NCBI GenBank assembly: GCA_040878115.1
Contig: JBBDMV010000144.1
Location: 1 to 58,610, forward strand
Direction of reading: 5' to 3'
Origin: JBBDMU01 sp040878115
GTDB taxonomy: Bacteria; Bacteroidota; Rhodothermia; Balneolales; Natronogracilivirgulaceae
DNA: 58,610 nt
The position numbers and the translations under genes are program-made. How positions within the stretch are numbered: the stretch's first letter is position 1; each line of letters opens with the position of its first letter. The notes beneath the pieces were generated by a model. It ran no database searches. It saw only the letters and a list, made by a program, of their open reading frames with translations, and had not been told where the DNA came from. Of the stretch, positions 28,246 to 36,742 are shown piece by piece.

Positions 28246-28776
28246 TTAATCAACAGATACCGGCACACTAACAGCTGTGTTATCCCACATTAAATTTAAA
28301 GCAGAACCATCTTCAGCAAACTTGATGGTGAAGGCTTCACTAACTTCATCATTTTTCTTCACCGGCACATTAAAACGGAAAACATCCTTGCCTTCATCAT
28401 AATCAAAAGCTCCCCATTGGCCAAGCTGACTGCTCACGATCATTGTCCAGGAACCTTCGTTTGGAATGGCAAAAAGACTGTAGGTTCCTGCCTTTAGATC
28501 CTCGCCTCCAAATTTAATATCACTAGTAAGGGTAAATTCTGTAGCTTCATTGGCACCGGCACGCCAAACTTCGCCGTAAGGTACCAGTTCACCGAATATG
28601 TCACGATTGCGTTTATAAGGCTGTCCGTAAACAACTTTCATATAAGCGTCATCAACGGTAGTCTGTTCTATTACAATGGGGCTCATCCGGTGTTCAGGAC
28701 CATCTTGTGCTTGCGCATTATGGCAAGAAATAACAATGATAGTAGAGAGTAGTATTACTGTTTTCAGGTTTTTCAT
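28246..28776 (-). CDS. DUF2911 domain secreted protein
   Basis: A 176-residue protein with a signal peptide (KTVILLSTIIVISCHNAQAQ; the Cys might instead be lipidated). The DUF2911 pattern is clear: YMKVVYGQPYKRNRDIFG, VPYGEVWRAGANEATEF, LKAGTYSLFAIP and WTMIVSSQLGQWGAFDY. This beta-sandwich family is frequent in the Bacteroidota superphylum and has no known function. It lies 66 bases downstream of the start of the next - strand gene (protease/propeller fusion), with which it may be co-transcribed. Confidence 0.9.
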   Translation of the reverse strand: MKNLKTVILLSTIIVISCHNAQAQDGPEHRMSPIVIEQTTVDDAYMKVVYGQPYKRNRDIFGELVPYGEVWRAGANEATEFTLTSDIKFGGEDLKAGTYSLFAIPNEGSWTMIVSSQLGQWGAFDYDEGKDVFRFNVPVKKNDEVSEAFTIKFAEDGSALNLMWDNTAVSVPVSVD

Positions 28777-28842
28777 ATTGCACTTTATTAGTTTAAGATT
28801 TATGTCAATTTAACCATTTTATAGATGCAAGCAACAAGATGT

Positions 28843-31662
28843 TTAAAAGGCACCAACGAAAGGATTAACCGAATAGCGTGTTGGTTCATAACCGAAAGCC
28901 ACACCAATATCAAAACGAGCATTAAACAAACCAAAGCTCATACGCAGACCTAGTCCGTAAACCGACCGCGACTGGCTATAGAAATCGTCAATACCATCCT
29001 CTGTTAAAGACCCTACCGTATTTGAAAACGCGACTGCATAAAAATGGTTAACCTGGACCGGTAAAAGCAGCCAGGAGCGGTTCGGATACCATAGCGGAAT
29101 AGTATAACGGGCACGCAAACTATAAGCGTTGTTCAACCCGGCGAGAACATTTTCTGAAAAACCTTCTGAGGCAAAACCAGCGGTTCGTATGCCAGGCTGC
29201 CCCTGAACGAGAACATCAGCCCCAAACTGTAGTGACTGATTGTACCTTCTCAAAGGTGATGAATAAACCGACGTGCCTGCACGAAAAGACCTTGTCGATG
29301 AATCATCAGAAAACCGTAGTTCGTTTAAAGCATATATTACCGCACCGGTATTGGGCTGCACATCCCGAATGTTTTGCTGAAGCCGATGGTTATAAGCTGT
29401 ATAAAAAGATCCTGTAGTGGCATTACCCCATTCTGTTATTGCTGTCCCTGTATTATTTATTGCCCTTATTTCAGCAAAATGCAGTCCGGGAATTACGGAG
29501 AAACCAGAAAACCGTGTATTGCTTTCCGTGGTAATATCGATTGGGATTTCGATGCCGGCCCCTCGTTCTTCAAATAAGAAATTGGTCGTTGGCGTAGGGG
29601 TATTATAGGTATTCACCCGAAAACCCGGAAAAAAACCGGAATACCTGTAGGATGCATCGTACCACAGACGGTTGTTCGATGTGCTAATGGTTGCCTGATA
29701 ACTATTCCGGCGAAGCACGTCTCCGCTCATCAATGAAGCCCCAAAACGATGGCCCATCTGGCCTGAAGCCTCTTCATAAGCCGGCAAAATAGCCTTTGGG
29801 CGAAGCCAGCGCAAGCCCGTGCGGAAGGTCTCCCGTTCCCATTCGCCAGACTGATCATCAAGATGTTCGGCCAACCGGGAGTGATCCTGAAAATCATTTC
29901 CCTGGCCTTCCCAAATCTCCGTAGAAATTTCACGATTGATAAAATCTTCGCGTTCCCTGATCGCAAGTTTACGGTAATCGTCATCCTGGATAATGTAAGC
30001 AATTCTTGCTCCGTCAGGTGAATATGACCCCTCAAAAGCATTAAACAAGCTGTTGGTGACCTGCATTATTCGGTGGCCCAATACATCATATTCGAACAGG
30101 TTCATCACATTGCCGTAATCGGCCGAAAACAAAAGCTTGCTTCCATCAGAACTCCAGGTTGCATCAAAAATGGAAGCCCCCGGTAAAGAGATCATAGGAC
30201 TTCCTTCTAATGTAATTTCTTTATTGTCTGATTCCACAAGCCATAACGCTTGCACTCCACTTCGATTAGCAACCACCGCTATTTCGTCAGTTTGCGGATT
30301 TGGCCGCACTTCAATGATATTATCAGGCCGTATGGATAGAACCGAAGCAGTATTCCCGGCACTATCCACCTTCACCCATTGTGATGTTTCGTGATAGGTT
30401 TGAAGGGCCCAAATCCCTTCATCGGAATAAACAGGTGCATAGACCCTTTCCTGATTTGTCAGGCGTTTTGAATTCAGAGTTTCCATATCGAATTCGTATA
30501 AGTCCATCAAGCTAGTATTCCCGTAATAGGGATGATCGCGATAGCGGGAATACATTAGAGTACTTTTGTCTAAATTGACATCATACCAGTGATCTTCAAC
30601 AATACGAGTTTCAAGTATTTGGTCCTGTTTCCCGGTGCTCAGGTCCAGTTTCCAAAACCCGGGCCTTCGATTATAAAATGTGCCGAAATAGATAATTTCA
30701 TTATCAGAAAACCAAATGGGGCGATTGAGATCAGGGCCGTCAAAATGCGTTTCCTGTATATTCTCTTCAGTTGGGCCCAATGCCTTAATGGAGTCGATGC
30801 GCTTTTCCTCTTCAATTTCTTTTACCTTTTCAAAATCACTATATAATTGGGCGGGCCATTTCCCCGTGGTGCGTTTCAGGGAATATCCATAACCGAAAAA
30901 TGGCCAGCGAGCGAGCAGGGTGATGTTATCGTGCATTATTTCCATCCCGTATTCATATTGCAGCCAGTGCGTAAATTCGTTCCCTCCAATGTAATGTCGG
31001 TTAAAAGGACGTGAACTTAGGGGTGGAAAATGCATCTCTCCCATCCCCCACCGGTGTCCGCTTGCAAAATTAGCATTAAAACGATTTGTAAAGTAAGGGT
31101 AATTCCCCCTGCCGCCTCTTTCATATCGAACGTTGGATTCATGGAAAACAGCGATGCCTTCAGTCATACCCGTAGGAGAGATCAGGTGCACAGAACGGGC
31201 AAGGTCCTGTGAAAAAATATTCACCAAACTTGAGTACCCCCAGGCAGGGTTCACCGAGAAGTGCAGGGCATGCACCAGTTCATGCGGCAACACATGCTCC
31301 AGCCAGCCTCCCGTTGCCGGGTTCATGCCTTTGCCTTTGGTAGATGGGATTTCTACTTCAATACGAAAGTTAAATGGGGATACAAAACCATTGGAAAGAT
31401 CATTGTAACCATTCAACACTACCGGCAGGTTTTTCAGTTCACCGCCTACCAGCATTTGAATGGGTTCGTATTGAAATTCCAGAACCTGGCCTGTGTAAAC
31501 GGCAGCGGAATCCTCCCCCTGCTGGTAAATGATGTTAAAGTGTGGAGTTTTAAGCTTCTGCCACTCAGGCTGAGTTGGGCGGTATATATTATCATAAAAC
31601 TGCGCCTCAACATTACCGGGGGCAAGAAACAGAAAACAGATGGTGATTAGAGCGAATCGCAT
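28843..31662 (-). CDS. Metalloprotease-like / PD40 propeller / outer-membrane beta-barrel fusion
   Basis: This exported protein of 939 residues has three parts. A signal peptide (about 1-20) leads to a gluzincin-like region (about 35-260) with HELVH (about 127-131) and a downstream glutamate in GMTEGIAVFHES, consistent with a zinc peptidase. Residues about 300-600 carry PD40/TolB-like propeller repeats (WSSDGSKLLFSADYGNVMNL; YSPDGARIAYI). The last 300 residues are strand-rich and end GYEPTRYSVNPFVGAF, resembling the bacterial surface antigen (Omp85-like) barrel. The C-terminal Phe supports outer-membrane insertion. The enzyme's substrate is unknown and protease activity is inferred from the motif. 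Confidence 0.82.
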   Translation of the reverse strand: MRFALITICFLFLAPGNVEAQFYDNIYRPTQPEWQKLKTPHFNIIYQQGEDSAAVYTGQVLEFQYEPIQMLVGGELKNLPVVLNGYNDLSNGFVSPFNFRIEVEIPSTKGKGMNPATGGWLEHVLPHELVHALHFSVNPAWGYSSLVNIFSQDLARSVHLISPTGMTEGIAVFHESNVRYERGGRGNYPYFTNRFNANFASGHRWGMGEMHFPPLSSRPFNRHYIGGNEFTHWLQYEYGMEIMHDNITLLARWPFFGYGYSLKRTTGKWPAQLYSDFEKVKEIEEEKRIDSIKALGPTEENIQETHFDGPDLNRPIWFSDNEIIYFGTFYNRRPGFWKLDLSTGKQDQILETRIVEDHWYDVNLDKSTLMYSRYRDHPYYGNTSLMDLYEFDMETLNSKRLTNQERVYAPVYSDEGIWALQTYHETSQWVKVDSAGNTASVLSIRPDNIIEVRPNPQTDEIAVVANRSGVQALWLVESDNKEITLEGSPMISLPGASIFDATWSSDGSKLLFSADYGNVMNLFEYDVLGHRIMQVTNSLFNAFEGSYSPDGARIAYIIQDDDYRKLAIREREDFINREISTEIWEGQGNDFQDHSRLAEHLDDQSGEWERETFRTGLRWLRPKAILPAYEEASGQMGHRFGASLMSGDVLRRNSYQATISTSNNRLWYDASYRYSGFFPGFRVNTYNTPTPTTNFLFEERGAGIEIPIDITTESNTRFSGFSVIPGLHFAEIRAINNTGTAITEWGNATTGSFYTAYNHRLQQNIRDVQPNTGAVIYALNELRFSDDSSTRSFRAGTSVYSSPLRRYNQSLQFGADVLVQGQPGIRTAGFASEGFSENVLAGLNNAYSLRARYTIPLWYPNRSWLLLPVQVNHFYAVAFSNTVGSLTEDGIDDFYSQSRSVYGLGLRMSFGLFNARFDIGVAFGYEPTRYSVNPFVGAF

Positions 31663-31838
31663 ATGTGAAATTAATTATTTATTTCACCAACACCTATTGC
31701 CTGTACCAACGATTCTTCGGCATTCTGCCGTTCTACGATAAAGGGCCATCAAAGCCAATTCCTTTTTATATTTATAAAAATGCTGGTAATACCGTACATC
31801 ATTAAATCACTAGCTGATAACTGTGAAAACGAAGATTT

Positions 31839-32786
31839 CTAAACCCTGTTACCACCCGATAGCAAGTATAAAATTGCCATCCTGATAGCCAGACCATTGG
31901 TCACCTGGTCCAGAATAATTGCACGGTCACTATCGGCCACTTCGCTTTCAAGTTCGACTCCCCTGTTGATAGGGCCCGGGTGCATAATCGTGAAGTTCGG
32001 ATATCTTTCAAGGTGAACCTTTTTTATTCCAAAACGTTCGTGATACTCTCTTAAACTGGGGAATAGCCCCTGGTCCTGTCGCTCCATCTGTATTCGCAAA
32101 GCCATGGCAACATCACACCAGGCCAGAGTTTCTTCAATATTGTGAGAGACCTCTACGCCAAGTTCCTCGACAAAGACCGGCATCAATGTTTTAGGACCGC
32201 AAACAACAACCTCAGCACCAATTTTGATGAGACCGAGTATATTTGACCGTACTACACGGCTGTGAAGGATATCTCCTATAATAGCGACTTTTAAACCCGT
32301 CAGGCGCTTAAACTTTTGCTCCATTGAAAATATATCAAGCAGGGCCTGAGTAGGATGCTCATGCGGACCGTCACCGGCATTAATGATGGCGGCATCCACT
32401 GTGCGGGCCAGGAAATGGGCCACACCCGGGCTCTGGTGTCTGCAAACGACCATATCAATTTTCATGGACTCAATGTTACGAATGGTATCCTTCAGCGATT
32501 CGCCTTTTTTAACGCTGGATGAGCTGCTGGAAAAATTCATCACATCGGCACCCATCCGCTTCTGCGCTAGTTCGAATGAAAGCCGGGTCCGCGTACTATC
32601 TTCATAGAAAAGATTGACTATGGTCTTATCCCGTAGCGTTGGGATTTTGGGAACCGGCCTGTTCAGTATTTCAAGGAAGTTCTTCGCCTGGTCCAAAACG
32701 TGACGGATGTCACCCTTGGAATAGTCGGCCAGGCCCAGCAAATGACGGTGGGTAAAATTGTATGATGTCTCCGATGCAGGGGTCAT
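31839..32786 (-). CDS. pyrB: Aspartate carbamoyltransferase catalytic subunit
   Basis: This makes carbamoyl-aspartate in de novo pyrimidine synthesis. The 315-residue length is normal. The carbamoyl-phosphate motif is FYEDSTRTRLSFELAQKRMG (about 55-74), followed by SSSSSVKKGESLKDT (the mobile loop), HPTQALLDIFS and IMHPGPINRGVE. The ATG overlaps the pyrR stop by 4 bases, so translation is coupled. No pyrI regulatory subunit is seen, consistent with PyrR-type control. Confidence 0.96.
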   Translation of the reverse strand: MTPASETSYNFTHRHLLGLADYSKGDIRHVLDQAKNFLEILNRPVPKIPTLRDKTIVNLFYEDSTRTRLSFELAQKRMGADVMNFSSSSSSVKKGESLKDTIRNIESMKIDMVVCRHQSPGVAHFLARTVDAAIINAGDGPHEHPTQALLDIFSMEQKFKRLTGLKVAIIGDILHSRVVRSNILGLIKIGAEVVVCGPKTLMPVFVEELGVEVSHNIEETLAWCDVAMALRIQMERQDQGLFPSLREYHERFGIKKVHLERYPNFTIMHPGPINRGVELESEVADSDRAIILDQVTNGLAIRMAILYLLSGGNRV

Positions 32787-33349
32787 TCTATTTCCTTGTC
32801 AGCTTTTACCACATAAACGGCGTCTTCTTCGTCGAGTTCGGTCATTTCAACTCGTATCTCCTCATCAGCATGAGTGGGAACATGCATCCCCACGTAATCA
32901 GCGGAAATAGGAAGTTCACGATGGCCGCGATCGATCATACAGCAGAAACGGATGCTGTTAGGCCTGCCAAAACTCATAATGGCTTCCATGGCGGAGCGCA
33001 CCGTCCGGCCGGTGTACAGCACATCATCCACCAAAACAACATCTTTGCCAGATAGATCAAACGGTATTTCGGTGATCTGCACGGTTGGCATTTTTGCCTT
33101 GGTGCGAAAATCATCCCTGTAAAAAGTGACGTCCAGCACACCGAGTGGAACTTCAAGACCAAAAAAGGCTTTGATCTTCTTCTGAACGCGACGGGCAATA
33201 TGAACGCCCCGGGTTTGCATTCCGATAATGGCAAGTGAGCCCGGATCATCGAAAGGTTCAACAAATTGATGAGCAAACCGCTTGAGGGTGCGGTCTAAAT
33301 CCTCTTTTAACAGTAATTTTGTTTTTTTCAAGGGATGGCTTGGGTACAT
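32783..33349 (-). CDS. pyrR: PyrR bifunctional regulator / uracil phosphoribosyltransferase
   Basis: A 188-residue type I phosphoribosyltransferase-fold protein. The PRPP motif is VVLVDDVLYTGRTVRSAM (about 104-121), and the N-terminal ALIGMQTRGVHIARR-like segment (AIIGMQTRGVHIARR) matches PyrR. PyrR proteins regulate pyr genes through mRNA attenuation in Gram-positives and may act only as a UPRTase elsewhere. I see no attenuator of the Bacillus type in the 94 bases upstream. It is the first gene of the pyrR-pyrB pair. Confidence 0.93.
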   Translation of the reverse strand: MYPSHPLKKTKLLLKEDLDRTLKRFAHQFVEPFDDPGSLAIIGMQTRGVHIARRVQKKIKAFFGLEVPLGVLDVTFYRDDFRTKAKMPTVQITEIPFDLSGKDVVLVDDVLYTGRTVRSAMEAIMSFGRPNSIRFCCMIDRGHRELPISADYVGMHVPTHADEEIRVEMTELDEEDAVYVVKADKEIE

Positions 33350-33443
33350 GTAATCAAAATTGTCACAAATTACTTAAAGGTTGGATGGTGATCAAGCTAA
33401 AAACCATGATCTTTCTTACCTCTGTAAGGCCCATGTACCAAAA

Positions 33444-33911
33444 TCATACCCTAAACTCAAAAAACCTCGCATCCAGGTCCAAAGATTTTACCTCATTAAC
33501 CGAAGCCCCGGAAACCTGTTCATGAAACGGATTGATTAAATAATTATACTCATTTTCCACTAACACGGAAGGAACTTTGATAACCAAATGTTTCTTTGCT
33601 ATCAACAGTTCATCACCGATTTGCTTCATGAAACGATCGTGTGGAAAAGACTTCCATGATTGGGGTAATTCATCTTTAGAAATAAAATATGTGCTACAAT
33701 CATCCGGAATAAATATCTCAACGAGCACGAGATCTTTGGGTATCACATCTGTAGGTGTACGGACCAGCATTTCCAGGAGGCAAAGAGAACGATGTTCCGA
33801 AGTATAGACTACCGGAACACCTTTATTGTTCCACCGGCCGCCAAAACGTTCAGCTCCCTTGCCGGAGAGATCCTCTGCATACCGCTCTTTTGTTACACGA
33901 TAAACGATCAT
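33444..33911 (-). CDS. RES domain toxin (NAD-degrading, type II TA)
   Basis: The toxin of a RES/Xre pair; characterised members degrade or transfer ADP-ribose from NAD+ and arrest growth. The 155-residue protein carries the RES landmarks: Arg in GGRWNNKGVPVVYTSEH, Glu in SLCLLEMLVR, Ser in IKVPSVLVENEYNYLINP, in the expected order. It starts with ATG overlapping the antitoxin stop by 4 bases. The full length and intact motifs suggest an active module. Confidence 0.92.
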   Translation of the reverse strand: MIVYRVTKERYAEDLSGKGAERFGGRWNNKGVPVVYTSEHRSLCLLEMLVRTPTDVIPKDLVLVEIFIPDDCSTYFISKDELPQSWKSFPHDRFMKQIGDELLIAKKHLVIKVPSVLVENEYNYLINPFHEQVSGASVNEVKSLDLDARFFEFRV

Positions 33912-34324
33912 GAAAAAATGCCATGTTCAATACGGCCGAGTTCGTCGAGGATCATATCTATCCCGAATATGCTATCCATGAGGCTGAAGGGCGTTTGGCC
34001 GCCCAGAGCGGCTGCAGGCTTTTGCAGCCAGGAAAAAAAACGATCGGGATGACCGAAAATGGAACGCCCCCGGTTGATTAAGTAGCTGATCATCAATAGC
34101 TTTTCGGAAACGGACATTGAGAAATGGCTTCCGCTTTTCTGGTAACGTTGCAAACTCCTATCGGAAAGAGAGAGCAGATGGGCCCAATCGCTGAGTTTAA
34201 AGGGGGCCATATCGTAAAGCTGAGCAAACTCTGCGTAGGAAAGGCCTTTTCGGGCAATGTTGACCAGATCGTTTGTTTTCTGATCATCCATGTAGGCAAC
34301 ATTGGTTTCTCTGACAATATTCAT
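33908..34324 (-). CDS. Xre/MbcA/ParS-type antitoxin
   Basis: A 138-residue cognate antitoxin of the RES toxin. The N-terminal half (about 25-85) is an Xre-like helix-turn-helix (GLSYAEFAQLYDMAPFKLSDWAHLLSLSDRSLQRY, of which the first part is the usual DUF2384-type entry). The C-terminal MbcA/ParS domain includes IFGHPDRFFSWLQKPAAALGG, which binds and masks the toxin. Antitoxin before toxin with a 4-base overlap is the standard order for this system. It probably represses its own promoter; an inverted repeat lies directly upstream. Confidence 0.9.
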   Translation of the reverse strand: MNIVRETNVAYMDDQKTNDLVNIARKGLSYAEFAQLYDMAPFKLSDWAHLLSLSDRSLQRYQKSGSHFSMSVSEKLLMISYLINRGRSIFGHPDRFFSWLQKPAAALGGQTPFSLMDSIFGIDMILDELGRIEHGIFS

Positions 34325-34351
34325 AGCATACTCTGGTTAAGTTTTATCTGT

Positions 34352-34388
34352 TACGACAACTGTCTTAGTATATTGTTTTTTTGTCGTA
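34352..34388. promoter_or_regulatory. Candidate operator of the RES/Xre operon
   Basis: TACGACAA at 34352-34359 and TTGTCGTA at 34381-34388 form a perfect 8-bp inverted repeat with a 21-base spacer, 28 bases upstream of the antitoxin ATG. A compact palindrome GACAACTGTC (34355-34364) overlaps the inner edge. Spacing near three helical turns would suit two repressor dimers. Autoregulation by the Xre antitoxin is inferred. Confidence 0.5.
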
Positions 34389-34561
34389 TCTTCAAGTTTT
34401 TTTTTCAGCAGCAATCTGTCTTTAAATAAAGTTGTGATATATATATAATCAGGTTATCATCCTTTAACCTTCGTATTAATAAATTATTTGCATGTGTTTG
34501 TGTTATTTACGTGCTTTTCAATCGCCGGGCGTATATTCCCATTAGAAAAAACCAAATTGCT

Positions 34562-34630
34562 ATGAAGCTGAAAGTGCCCCACACACTTACCCTGCTCTTT
34601 TTACTGATGGTCCTGTTTGGATTTTCATGA
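34562..34630 (+). pseudogene. 22-codon relic resembling a YfcC-family transporter N-terminus
   Basis: The frame reads MKLKVPHTLTLLFLLMVLF then Gly-Phe-Ser and a TGA stop. It looks like the first helix of YfcC/AbgT-type transporters, which begin with a short basic stretch, a Pro-His/Pro-Asp-Thr-Leu motif and a hydrophobic segment. Nothing after the stop continues that family in any frame before the symporter starts at 34657. It may be a deletion remnant, or a small membrane or leader peptide for the symporter. Similarity is from memory, not from a search. Confidence 0.4.
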
Positions 34631-34656
34631 CTTTATGATTTAACTAAAGGATTCTT

Positions 34657-36126
34657 GTGATTTATTTCTGGGTAGTAATTGGATACTTGGCACTTTTGAT
34701 GGGCATTTCCATCTGGAAGAGCTTCATGGTCAAGGATCAGGAAGATTTTATGGTAGCCGGACGTTCGGTACCTACATACCGGCTGGTTGGTACATTATTA
34801 TGCACCTGGCTGGGTTCGGGAAGCCTTATTGCCGGTGCCGGTCTCGCTGCGCAGGTTGGTTTTTCTGAACTTTGGATGGCCGCAGGGGCATGGGTGGGGA
34901 TTGTCATTGTTTTTTTTCTCGCCGCGCGGGTGAGACGAATAGCTGAATTCACCGTTCCGGACATCCTCGAACTCCGCTACAATAAATGGGCCCGGATCCT
35001 GGGAACCATTGTTGTAATTTTAGCTTACACCACTATAGTAGGCTATCAATTTCGTGCCGGTGGTTTTGTACTCGACCTTGTAACCGATATGTCGCTGGAA
35101 ACCGGGATCATCATTACAGCAATATTTATTGTCTGCTTCACCGCCTTCGCAGGAATGATGTCGATTGTAGCCGTGGATGTGATCAATGGTGCTGTAATTA
35201 CAGTTGCCATCGTAGTGGCTGTACCACTTGTTTACTTCAATATTGGAGGAGCCGAATACCTTTCGGCCAACCTCGAACCTGAAATGTTTACCATTATGGG
35301 TGATCACGGTTTCCTGTGGGCTATGGGTGTGTTCTTCCCAACTTTCTTTCTGCTTCTGGGTGAATCCAACATGTACCAGAAATTCTTCTCTGCTAAGAAT
35401 GAAAAATCTGCCAAAACAGCGGTTGTTTGGTGGGTAATTGGTACTATTATAGTTGAGACGGCCATAGCATCGCTGGCCATTATTGCCAACAGCCATTTCA
35501 ACCTGGTCGACACCGAACAGATCATCCTGCATACCGCCCGCTACAGCACCGAAGTAGGCATTCCCCTGCTTGGTGGTCTCCTGCTGCTTTGTGCAGCCGT
35601 CGCTATAATTACTTCTACCGGCAACAGCTTCCTGCTCACCCCATCAACCAACCTGACACGGGATATTTACCAGCGCTTTATTAAACCCGATGCCGGACAA
35701 AAACAGATTATATTTTTTCAGCGCAGCATGGTTGTGATCCTGGGATGTTTCGCCTACCTGCTTCTTACCCAGTTTGATACCGTTCTGGCTATGGCATTTA
35801 CGGCCTATACCATGGTCGGTGCCGGATTAACGCCGGCTTTACTGGCAGCCTTTTTATGGAAACGCGTCACCGTGGCCGGCGGCGTATCTTCTATTGCCGT
35901 GGGAATGGGAATCACCCTATTCATTACCATTGCCAATTCTGTGATGGAAACACCGTTGCTTAATGAGGCCTACATCATTCTGCCTGCTGCAGCCGGGTCA
36001 ATTCTGGCACTCATTATCGTTTCCCTTCTCACTCCGCATTCACCAAAGGAGAAGTGGGGGCGTTTTTATCCTGAAGATGATGTGAGCCTTGAAGATGCTA
36101 TAAAAGAGAAAAAGAAAAGAAAGTAA
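34657..36126 (+). CDS. Sodium:solute symporter (SSS) family transporter
   Basis: An inner-membrane sodium-coupled importer of 489 residues with about 13 helices. The N-terminus has FMVAGRSVPTYRLVGTLLCTW followed by GAGLAAQVG and IAEFTVPDILELRY, the SSS signature. The C-terminal tail is short and charged (EDAIKEKKKRK). Start is GTG at 34657, preceded by AAAGG at 34646-34650. The substrate cannot be told from sequence; pantothenate, proline and sugar carriers all share these motifs. It is distinct from the second SSS gene at 51245. Confidence 0.92.
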   Translation: MIYFWVVIGYLALLMGISIWKSFMVKDQEDFMVAGRSVPTYRLVGTLLCTWLGSGSLIAGAGLAAQVGFSELWMAAGAWVGIVIVFFLAARVRRIAEFTVPDILELRYNKWARILGTIVVILAYTTIVGYQFRAGGFVLDLVTDMSLETGIIITAIFIVCFTAFAGMMSIVAVDVINGAVITVAIVVAVPLVYFNIGGAEYLSANLEPEMFTIMGDHGFLWAMGVFFPTFFLLLGESNMYQKFFSAKNEKSAKTAVVWWVIGTIIVETAIASLAIIANSHFNLVDTEQIILHTARYSTEVGIPLLGGLLLLCAAVAIITSTGNSFLLTPSTNLTRDIYQRFIKPDAGQKQIIFFQRSMVVILGCFAYLLLTQFDTVLAMAFTAYTMVGAGLTPALLAAFLWKRVTVAGGVSSIAVGMGITLFITIANSVMETPLLNEAYIILPAAAGSILALIIVSLLTPHSPKEKWGRFYPEDDVSLEDAIKEKKKRK

Positions 36127-36228
36127 ATTATTAAAAACTTCCGCTGGTGAAATTAAAATTCATCTTTACTATTTTTTATAGATAACATTATAAAAACTCC
36201 TTTCTTTTATCAAAACATAAAAACCTAA

Positions 36229-36723
36229 ATGGACCAACCTATTTACTCACTATGGCTAAAGCCGGAGGGTGAAATATACGATCACCTTTCCCGGGTGATA
36301 AAAATATTATCGAAAGAATATAACAGTCCGGTTTTCGAACCTCATATAACCCTGCTTAAAGGATTGAAAATAAAAGAAGATACGATAGAGGCTAAACTGA
36401 AGCATCTTGAATTTAGTCCTTTTGAAGTTCAGCTCAGCGACATAGGCTTTGAGGATAACCTTTTTCAATCTTTTTTTTTGCACTCTGCAAGTGATGAAAT
36501 ATATAAGCTCTACGACCAGTGCGAACAAATTTTCCACAAGTCAGAAAGCTACGTACCTCACTTAAGCCTGATGTATCACGAAATGCCTGTAAAAGAGAAA
36601 AAAGCGCTGGCTGATAAAATTGATCATTTTAAAGGTTTAAAGTTTATGGCCCGCAATATATCTATAGTTTCTACGGCCGGGAGACCAGATCAATGGAAAG
36701 AATCTAAGGTAATTCCTTTATAA
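36229..36723 (+). CDS. 2H phosphoesterase (cyclic phosphodiesterase / 2'-5' RNA ligase-like)
   Basis: A 164-residue protein with the two His-x-Ser/Thr motifs of the 2H superfamily: HITLLKGL (about 42) and HLSLMYHE (about 123). The opening YSLWLKPEGEIYDHLSRVI resembles plant- and yeast-type cyclic nucleotide phosphodiesterases more than LigT/ThpR. It probably hydrolyses 2',3'-cyclic phosphates in RNA processing or repair. It stands alone, convergent with the metalloprotease gene. Confidence 0.85.
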   Translation: MDQPIYSLWLKPEGEIYDHLSRVIKILSKEYNSPVFEPHITLLKGLKIKEDTIEAKLKHLEFSPFEVQLSDIGFEDNLFQSFFLHSASDEIYKLYDQCEQIFHKSESYVPHLSLMYHEMPVKEKKALADKIDHFKGLKFMARNISIVSTAGRPDQWKESKVIPL

Positions 36724-36742
36724 GATAATATCCGTTAAAAAC

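Larger units (their letters stand above)
34325..34656. other. Divergent intergenic region: TA operator candidate and transporter relic
   Basis: This stretch holds the promoter region of the RES/Xre operon (reading left), an 8-bp inverted repeat at 34352-34388, and a 22-codon frame at 34562-34630. The rest (34390-34560) is AT-rich and shows nothing I recognise. Confidence 0.5.

Noticed and set aside
31261..31650. 129-codon open frame on the + strand
   Set aside because: It is antisense to the peptidase region of the fusion gene, including its HELVH motif.
35020..35532. 170-codon open frame on the - strand
   Set aside because: It lies wholly inside the first symporter gene, whose membrane helices and SSS motifs are unambiguous.
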